A DNA stretch of 21,047 bases from Methanobacterium sp. (GTDB lineage: Archaea > Methanobacteriota > Methanobacteria > Methanobacteriales > Methanobacteriaceae): the NCBI GenBank assembly GCA_003158115.1, contig PMGM01000099.1, positions 1 through 21,047 of the forward strand, in the 5' to 3' direction. A program made the translations under genes and the position numbers. The notes beneath the pieces were generated by a model that made no database searches, was not told the origin of the DNA, and saw only the letters and a program-made list of their open reading frames with translations. The stretch's first letter is position 1; every line of letters begins with the position of its first letter. This document shows, piece by piece, positions 16,016 through 21,047 of this stretch.

Positions 16016-17203
16016 TTAATCGGTTAAATATTTTTTTATATCTTCAATTTTATCTACAAAATTTACATATTTGCCAGTTAAATTTTTAAACTCACCATTA
16101 GAATCATCATCCCTTTTATCATCAGACTTAGAAAGCATCACATCTAAAAGACTTATAGCATTTACATCAAAAAATATTTTAGAATTCAATAAGGCAGTAC
16201 TTGTATAACCTATTACACAGATGGGGTTTAGCTTAGGGATTATTTCTTCGACCGGAAAATTGTTTTCAATTACTTCAAAATCACAATCTTTTAGATCATT
16301 GTATTTATCACTTTTTTCACGGGGATGTGGTTTTAAAATAGGTTTAATTCCATTTTTATTAATAAATTTAATTAATGACTGCATTAAATTGAGTTCAGTC
16401 ATTAATGGAATAATATCCATCTCTGAGAATGGTTGTGAAATTATAAGTACAGTTTTCCCTACAATATCCATTTTTAAATCATTATTCCTGAGTTTCAGTA
16501 CTTCTTTATATGAATCACAAATATTCTCATTCATTGTTAATTGGGATTCAACATTTAAAAGAAATCTTGATTCTACTTTAATGGATCTCAAAATAATTAT
16601 GCTAATAATATAATCTACCGACCTAAAAATCTTTGAACTCACAGTATCTAATATAGAATAATCTTCTTCTCTCGAGACTTCACTTCTTAAACTATTCCAA
16701 TTCTCTTTTGAAACATAACTAGCATATCCTTCATCAATTAAAACAAAAACAGGTTTATATTTAGATGAAATTATTTTATTATTGAAATAAATTAACAATT
16801 CATTGTAAGTTAAATGGGGACTTAACAAGAATAAATCATTTATCCCATCATGAGATCGGATGTTTCTAAGCCCTGAAAACATTTTTATATATTTTGAAAT
16901 AAAATTAGGAACCCTTTCTTGTATAAAATTCTGGTTATTTAGAGGAATATCAATAAATTCAAATTTTAAATCAACAGAATCACGATATTGAAAGTCTTTC
17001 TCACTAATTATATAACCATCCCTTTGATGGGGTATTATCAAAACAAGAGCTTTGACTTTTCTTTTATACTTTTTTGAAATATCATATAAAAAAGCATCAA
17101 TACCTAAAGCATGCCAAGATGATATTGCAACTGCTATAACATCTATTCTATTATTCTCTAAATATTCAAAAAGTTCATCTTGATCCAATTTTACCATATT
17201 CAT
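16016..17203 (-). CDS. Polysialyltransferase-like glycosyltransferase (GT52-like)
   Basis: The 395 residues resemble the bacterial sialyl/polysialyltransferase families (GT38/GT52 type, GT-B fold). The two motifs known as functionally important in those enzymes are both present: D/E-D/E-G as DEG (157-159, in VLIDEGYASY) and H-P as KPHPR (291-295). A Ser/Thr-rich nucleotide-phosphate loop, GYTSTALLN (332-340), follows. They transfer a CMP-activated nonulosonic acid to a glycan. This fits the neighbouring genes for nonulosonic acid synthesis, so transfer of a pseudaminic- or legionaminic-type sugar is a reasonable inference. No signal peptide or membrane segment is obvious apart from a hydrophobic stretch (198-206). 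There is no Shine-Dalgarno sequence at the ATG 17203 start; a TATA box at 17221-17228 implies a leaderless message. M3 (17197) is an alternative start. It could also be a glycerophosphotransferase-like GT-B protein. Confidence 0.72.
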   Translation of the reverse strand: MNMVKLDQDELFEYLENNRIDVIAVAISSWHALGIDAFLYDISKKYKRKVKALVLIIPHQRDGYIISEKDFQYRDSVDLKFEFIDIPLNNQNFIQERVPNFISKYIKMFSGLRNIRSHDGINDLFLLSPHLTYNELLIYFNNKIISSKYKPVFVLIDEGYASYVSKENWNSLRSEVSREEDYSILDTVSSKIFRSVDYIISIIILRSIKVESRFLLNVESQLTMNENICDSYKEVLKLRNNDLKMDIVGKTVLIISQPFSEMDIIPLMTELNLMQSLIKFINKNGIKPILKPHPREKSDKYNDLKDCDFEVIENNFPVEEIIPKLNPICVIGYTSTALLNSKIFFDVNAISLLDVMLSKSDDKRDDDSNGEFKNLTGKYVNFVDKIEDIKKYLTD

Positions 17204-17220
17204 TAATTTTGAACTAATTA

Positions 17221-17228
17221 ATATAAAT
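17221..17228 (-). promoter_or_regulatory. TATA box of the polysialyltransferase-like gene
   Basis: Reads ATTTATAT on the minus strand, centred about 21 bases before the ATG at 17203. No ribosome site lies between. The transcript should begin at or very near the start codon. It separates this gene from the dehydratase gene to the right, 261 bp away. Confidence 0.4.
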
Positions 17229-17464
17229 AATAAACTAATAATATCGTTTTATTGTTCAACAGAGTTTGTAAGTACTTTTATTAAAATAGATTAACCTAAC
17301 AATAAAACATTAAATTATAAAAAAATAAAAAAAATTATCCAATTTATTGTATATTATAATTATATAGTATAAAAATTGAATATTTAGGGATTATAATATC
17401 TAAAAATCTTTCTTGTAAACATGTCTGTATACCCTCAACAAGTTTTATAAAGGAAATTTTATAA

Positions 17465-18445
17465 TTAATACAGGAAATTTCTGTTTTCAAATAAAGTTTC
17501 TTTTATAATCGCACCAATTTGATCTTTAGATAATTTATCTACATAATCAGAATTATATTCCATGATATTACTCATATTCTCATGAGTCTTAGAGTTTAAA
17601 ATGAATAATTCACCATTATCAGTTGCATAGAGAGATTCATCGGCTGTCATGAGCTCTTCATACATTTTTTCTCCAACTCTTTTTCCAATAATTTCTATAC
17701 CAATATCTTCAGGTTTGTGATTATAAATTTCTGCTAAATTTTCAATCATAACCTCTGCAAGGTCCATGATATTTGCTGCTTGCATCTTGAGAATAAATAT
17801 TTCCCCACCCTTTGCCTGTGCTCCTGCTTTTAGAATTAGTTTTACAGCTTCAGGTATTCCCATTATGAATCTTGTCATTTCTTTATCTGTAATTTTAACA
17901 GGACCACCATTTTTAATCTGATTTTTAAATACTGGTATGACTGATCCTCTTGAATTTAAAACATTTCCAAATCTAACGCATGAAAATATAGTATTTTTAT
18001 CACCAGTGTAATTGTTGGCCGATATTGTAAGACGTTCAGCAAGTAGTTTAGTTGCGCCCATAACATTTATTGGATTTACAGACTTGTCAGTACTTACAAA
18101 AATAACCTTTTCAACATTATTATCAAGTGCAACATCTAAAACATTTTGAGTACCTATAATATTAGTTTTAACAGCATCAAATGGATTAAATTCACATAGA
18201 GGTACATGTTTTAGTGCACCTGCGTGAAAAATAATATCCACATTATCAAAAGCCCTTTTTAATCTATCCTTATCTCTAATATCTCCATAAAACACCCTTA
18301 AATTATCAGAATTAAGTTCTTCTTCAAGTTCAAATAATGCTGTTTCATTATTATCTAGTACCCTAACAACAGATGGATTAAATTCCAAAACTTTTTTAGC
18401 GATTTCCTTACCTATAGAACCTGCCCCGCCAGTTACAAGCATCAC
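17465..18445 (-). CDS. UDP-GlcNAc 4,6-dehydratase, CapD/PseB-type
   Basis: This cytosolic extended short-chain dehydrogenase/reductase has 326 residues. It converts UDP-GlcNAc to a 4-keto-6-deoxy sugar, the first step toward pseudaminic or legionaminic acid, QuiNAc or FucNAc. The nucleotide-binding loop TGGAGSIG is at 5-12 and the NAD(P)-selecting Asp at D31. The catalytic region is STDK (118-121) and MGATK (129-133). Met129 stands where PseB and classical SDRs have Tyr; the Met version is typical of WbpM/CapD-type enzymes, so the exact product is open. It lacks the membrane domain of full-length WbpM. The GTG start at 18445 overlaps the end of the WbqC-family gene by 4 bases (ATG 18442 is next in frame), so the two are translationally coupled. 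The frame stays open upstream with VEEYYTDK just before, typical of family N-termini, but no standard start codon is available there. Confidence 0.9.
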   Translation of the reverse strand: MMLVTGGAGSIGKEIAKKVLEFNPSVVRVLDNNETALFELEEELNSDNLRVFYGDIRDKDRLKRAFDNVDIIFHAGALKHVPLCEFNPFDAVKTNIIGTQNVLDVALDNNVEKVIFVSTDKSVNPINVMGATKLLAERLTISANNYTGDKNTIFSCVRFGNVLNSRGSVIPVFKNQIKNGGPVKITDKEMTRFIMGIPEAVKLILKAGAQAKGGEIFILKMQAANIMDLAEVMIENLAEIYNHKPEDIGIEIIGKRVGEKMYEELMTADESLYATDNGELFILNSKTHENMSNIMEYNSDYVDKLSKDQIGAIIKETLFENRNFLY

Positions 18446-19257
18446 TTTGTCAGTGTAGTATTCTTCAACTCTATTGGTCGTGTAATTTCCCCCTCGTTTT
18501 TTAAGGTATGTCCATCTTCTATTTGTAAGCAGTTATCTAAACCTTGCCGGATATAATCCCTTGCTTTTTCTCCAGTATTGAATAATAAATCAATTATAGA
18601 TAAATACGGTAAAAATTCATTTCCTATTTGGGGATAAACTGGATGAGAATATTCAAACCAAAATAATTCTACTTTGTCTTGTTTAAATTTTTGAAAGGCA
18701 TTGTAATCTATATAATTCTTTGCTGCCGGTCCACTAATATATTCATCAGCACCTAATTCATTGCAGACATTTAATATGAAGTCCACCTTCTTACCTTCTG
18801 CATTATCCATATCAGAGGATCTTATAAACTCTGGTATGTTTAAACCTAATAATTCAGAAATTTTTTCGACTGTATATATATCAAAGTCGCTCAGCATCTT
18901 TGAATCATTACTATATATTTCTTTGATATCATCTTTATAATCATCAAAATATGGTGCTTTGGAATATGCATTTGATATTGAATTCCAATGGTTTTGTTTC
19001 CAATCTAAAAAACTATTTTTATGCTTCCATTTCATTGAGTAATTTATAACTATTTCATTAATATTTTGGCGATATTTTCCAACAACAGGTACTGAAAGCC
19101 ATTTAGGAGTATTGTTGGTTTTTATTTTGTTTCTCCTTTGCCAGGATTTTTTAACAAACTGGAGATTGTCAGCAAAAACAAAACTATCGGCCTGATCAAT
19201 CATTCCATAGTAACCTATCCAAGGTAAATAAAACGGTTGTACAATAACTGCTTTCAT
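18442..19257 (-). CDS. WbqC-family protein
   Basis: These 271 residues match the WbqC-like family, recognised by its N-terminal signature QPFYLPWIGYYG (7-18), the D-x-x-QF segment (residues 30-34), SWQRRNKIKT and SVPV. Later SGPAAKNYID and the W-x3-HPVYPQ region are also family-like. The biochemical role of WbqC proteins is not settled; they occur in O-antigen and sialic/legionaminic-type sugar clusters and are proposed to act as transferases on amino sugars. The start at ATG 19257 is set by an excellent ribosome site, GGGTGAT (19261-19267). It overlaps the 4,6-dehydratase gene by 4 bases and lies 146 bases from the SpsF-SpsG fusion gene. Context suggests it modifies the nonulosonic acid precursor or product. 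Confidence 0.88.
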   Translation of the reverse strand: MKAVIVQPFYLPWIGYYGMIDQADSFVFADNLQFVKKSWQRRNKIKTNNTPKWLSVPVVGKYRQNINEIVINYSMKWKHKNSFLDWKQNHWNSISNAYSKAPYFDDYKDDIKEIYSNDSKMLSDFDIYTVEKISELLGLNIPEFIRSSDMDNAEGKKVDFILNVCNELGADEYISGPAAKNYIDYNAFQKFKQDKVELFWFEYSHPVYPQIGNEFLPYLSIIDLLFNTGEKARDYIRQGLDNCLQIEDGHTLKNEGEITRPIELKNTTLTK

Positions 19258-19403
19258 TTAATCACCCATTTATACAGTTCATAAGTATTCAATACCTTTA
19301 TTTTAGTTCTTTTAGTAAGGAGTTAATTTAATTTATTATGTTATTATTATAAAATGTTCAATGTATAACTTTTTCTATATAACTTAACGAATCTCATTCA
19401 TAT

Positions 19404-21047
19404 TTATTCTATAAATGCATTATGATCATCCTTTAAGATCATTTCTGAAAGATATTTGAATACCTCTACCTTTCCTTTTCCAACATCTAACTCATTGAAA
19501 AATTTTAATATATCTTTTCGTCTTTTTAATGAGGATAGTTCATCTAGATAATGTTCTATACTATTTATTTCAGATTTTGGTAGTAAATATTCGTAATTAA
19601 GAGGAGTATAATAATGGTTTTGTAGATAATTTTGAGATATGGCCAAAACAGGCGATCCTACATATACAGCTTCAAACATTGATAAACCCGGAGATGTGAT
19701 TACTAAATCAGCATTGTACATCAATTCAGCTATATTTCCTGGTTCCTTGTGAATTTTTACATTTTTGTTTGGAATTTTCTTATTAACCTTTTCCAAATCG
19801 TCAAAATACTTAAATTCAGGCCCTATAACAATATTAACCCTTAGATTATTACTTAATTTTTCTAATACTGCGGATGTATGATTAGAAGGATCACTTCCTC
19901 CAAAAATTAATAAAATATCTTCTATTTCAGGCTTTAAATCCTTTTTATTTTTAAACGAATCAAATTCATTCCTTAGAATTAAATATTTAGGACCGCAAAA
20001 ATATTTTGTATTAATATTTTTATTGTAACAATCTTTATTATCAAAATTACTTCGCACCAGACTCAGAACCACATCGGCATATTTATCATTTTTAGGGGTT
20101 AAATTATCGACCATTACCACTTTAGTATCAAGTTTATCTTTTATTTTTGATAATATACTTTCTTTAAAATTCAGATTATCAATAATAGTTAGATTGATAT
20201 CTAATTCCTTTAAAATATCTACAATTTCATCATCATCTTTCATCTTAAAAATTGTAAAATTTTCATCTTCAATTGTTTTAATTACATTTTCATTACTTTT
20301 GGTTAAGAAGTAAGCTTTAACTCCTAAATTCTCCATTAGTTCTTTTGCATATGTTAAGGACCTGTAAACATGGCCCATTCCTATTTTAGAACTTCCTTCT
20401 GTTAAAAATGCGATATTTATGTTTTTAATGGTATTATCAGGATTTTGTTTTATTTTTGAATTTATTTGAGATATTTCTGGATTTTGTTTTATAAAATTGA
20501 TTATGTCGTTGATGTTTAAATTTTCAAGGTCACCTAGATTCTGATAGATAACTTTGATGAGATCTAAATCTTCGTTTGTATCTACTGTTAAGCGGATATA
20601 TTGATGTTTAAGATTTGAATTAAATTTTAATATCTTATATTTTTCTGAATGAGACCTAATATAAGGTGTAACATGTTCCTTTTCATAATCTAAATCAGCT
20701 TTTAAAGAAATTTCTTTTAATATCTTTGAATTTATTATTTCTGCACTTACTCCTAATGGTGTGTCTAAACAGTATGTATAATCTGAATTAAACTTAAAAT
20801 GTGCATCTATTAATTTATCTATAAGATCTATGTCTGTAAGCGGATTATCACCTGTGATTCTTACAACAACATCTGCATTAAATTTTTTAGCAGATTCAAC
20901 GTACCTTCCAAGCACGTTTTCTTCGCTTCCACGATAATAATTTATATTCAAATTTTGTGAGAATTTTTCAACAACATCATCATTCTTGTTACTTGTTGTT
21001 GCTATTACAATATCATCTATGAATTGTGATTTTTTAAGTCTATTAAC
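19404..21047 (-). CDS. SpsF-SpsG fusion: cytidylyltransferase + PseG-like hydrolase (5' partial)
   Basis: The frame is open to the right edge, giving 547 visible residues; the N-terminus lies outside. The TTG at 20951 is inside the gene, not the start, because the upstream codons continue the SpsF/NeuA fold (IDDIVIATTS, then YYRGSEENVLGRY and VVVRITGDNPLTD). This domain, to about visible residue 200, is a CMP-sugar synthetase-like enzyme lacking here its N-terminal CTP-binding loop. The second domain, from about 208, is SpsG/PseG-like: NIAFLTEGSSKIGMGHVYRSL with catalytic-type His (visible residue 226), MVDN, the GGSDPSN loop, and the SPGLSMFEA donor-site motif. PseG removes UDP from 2,4-diacetamido-trideoxyhexose; PseF/NeuA activates the final nonulosonic acid with CMP. 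The fusion joins the third and last steps of that pathway. Protein fusions of this type exist in spore-coat (sps) and archaeal clusters, so the sugar is not certain. A 146-bp gap follows before the WbqC-family gene. Confidence 0.88.
   Translation of the reverse strand, partial: VNRLKKSQFIDDIVIATTSNKNDDVVEKFSQNLNINYYRGSEENVLGRYVESAKKFNADVVVRITGDNPLTDIDLIDKLIDAHFKFNSDYTYCLDTPLGVSAEIINSKILKEISLKADLDYEKEHVTPYIRSHSEKYKILKFNSNLKHQYIRLTVDTNEDLDLIKVIYQNLGDLENLNINDIINFIKQNPEISQINSKIKQNPDNTIKNINIAFLTEGSSKIGMGHVYRSLTYAKELMENLGVKAYFLTKSNENVIKTIEDENFTIFKMKDDDEIVDILKELDINLTIIDNLNFKESILSKIKDKLDTKVVMVDNLTPKNDKYADVVLSLVRSNFDNKDCYNKNINTKYFCGPKYLILRNEFDSFKNKKDLKPEIEDILLIFGGSDPSNHTSAVLEKLSNNLRVNIVIGPEFKYFDDLEKVNKKIPNKNVKIHKEPGNIAELMYNADLVITSPGLSMFEAVYVGSPVLAISQNYLQNHYYTPLNYEYLLPKSEINSIEHYLDELSSLKRRKDILKFFNELDVGKGKVEVFKYLSEMILKDDHNAFIE

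Noticed and set aside
16221..16613. 130-codon plus-strand frame opposite the polysialyltransferase-like gene
   Set aside because: It is antisense to a well-supported gene, has no ribosome site and no domain.
19404..20951. Gene start at TTG 20951
   Set aside because: The same frame continues to the window edge with clear SpsF/NeuA-family sequence, so the true start lies outside and this TTG is an internal Leu codon.

Overview
The window looks like a piece of a methanogenic archaeal chromosome, most likely Methanobacterium or a close relative in Methanobacteriales. The DNA is very AT-rich. Several genes have archaeal-type GGTGA/GGGTGAT ribosome binding sites, and TATA-like boxes sit 20-35 bases upstream of starts with little or no leader. 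The gene families also fit: cytosolic receiver-histidine kinases with PAS or HisKA_2 domains, a DUF2206-like membrane protein, and a secreted Ig-repeat protein. The genus is inferred from family recognition, not from a marker gene.

Layout. Positions 1-470 hold a bidirectional terminator and a small Met/His-rich protein gene. Positions 716-4278 hold two divergent soluble signalling kinases: receiver-PAS-PAS-HisKA-ATPase on the minus strand and receiver-HisKA_2-ATPase on the plus strand. Positions 4967-7483 encode a large secreted protein with a NodB polysaccharide-deacetylase domain, four Ig-like repeats and two further C-terminal modules. It converges on a DUF4910/DUF2172-type peptidase gene (7558-8826). 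From about 9286 to the right edge nearly everything concerns surface glycans. There is a GT2 glycosyltransferase on the plus strand. Facing it on the minus strand are a DUF2206-like membrane protein, a GT4 glycosyltransferase and a second polytopic membrane protein. Further right on the minus strand are a polysialyltransferase-like enzyme, a UDP-GlcNAc 4,6-dehydratase overlapping a WbqC-family gene, and an SpsF-SpsG (PseF/PseG-like) fusion that runs off the window.

How the genes work together. The 4,6-dehydratase, the cytidylyltransferase/PseG-like hydrolase fusion and the glycosyltransferase with the D/E-D/E-G and H-P motifs of bacterial sialyltransferases suggest synthesis and transfer of a nonulosonic acid (pseudaminic or legionaminic type). 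The remaining steps (aminotransferase, acetyltransferase, synthase) would lie beyond the right edge. The membrane proteins and GT2/GT4 enzymes probably assemble or export an envelope glycan or glycoprotein, and the secreted NodB protein may modify it.

Most unusual observation: I see only two G/C homopolymers of 7 bases in the window, and both lie at the 5' end of a cell-surface gene. In the deacetylase gene (4973-4979) the G7 tract lies immediately after the first plausible ATG and keeps the frame open. In the membrane-protein gene at 13809-15338 an equivalent G7 tract (15445-15451, minus strand) puts a plausible N-terminal segment out of frame with the body by exactly one base. This pattern fits slipped-strand phase variation of archaeal surface genes, but a homopolymer sequencing error must be excluded first.
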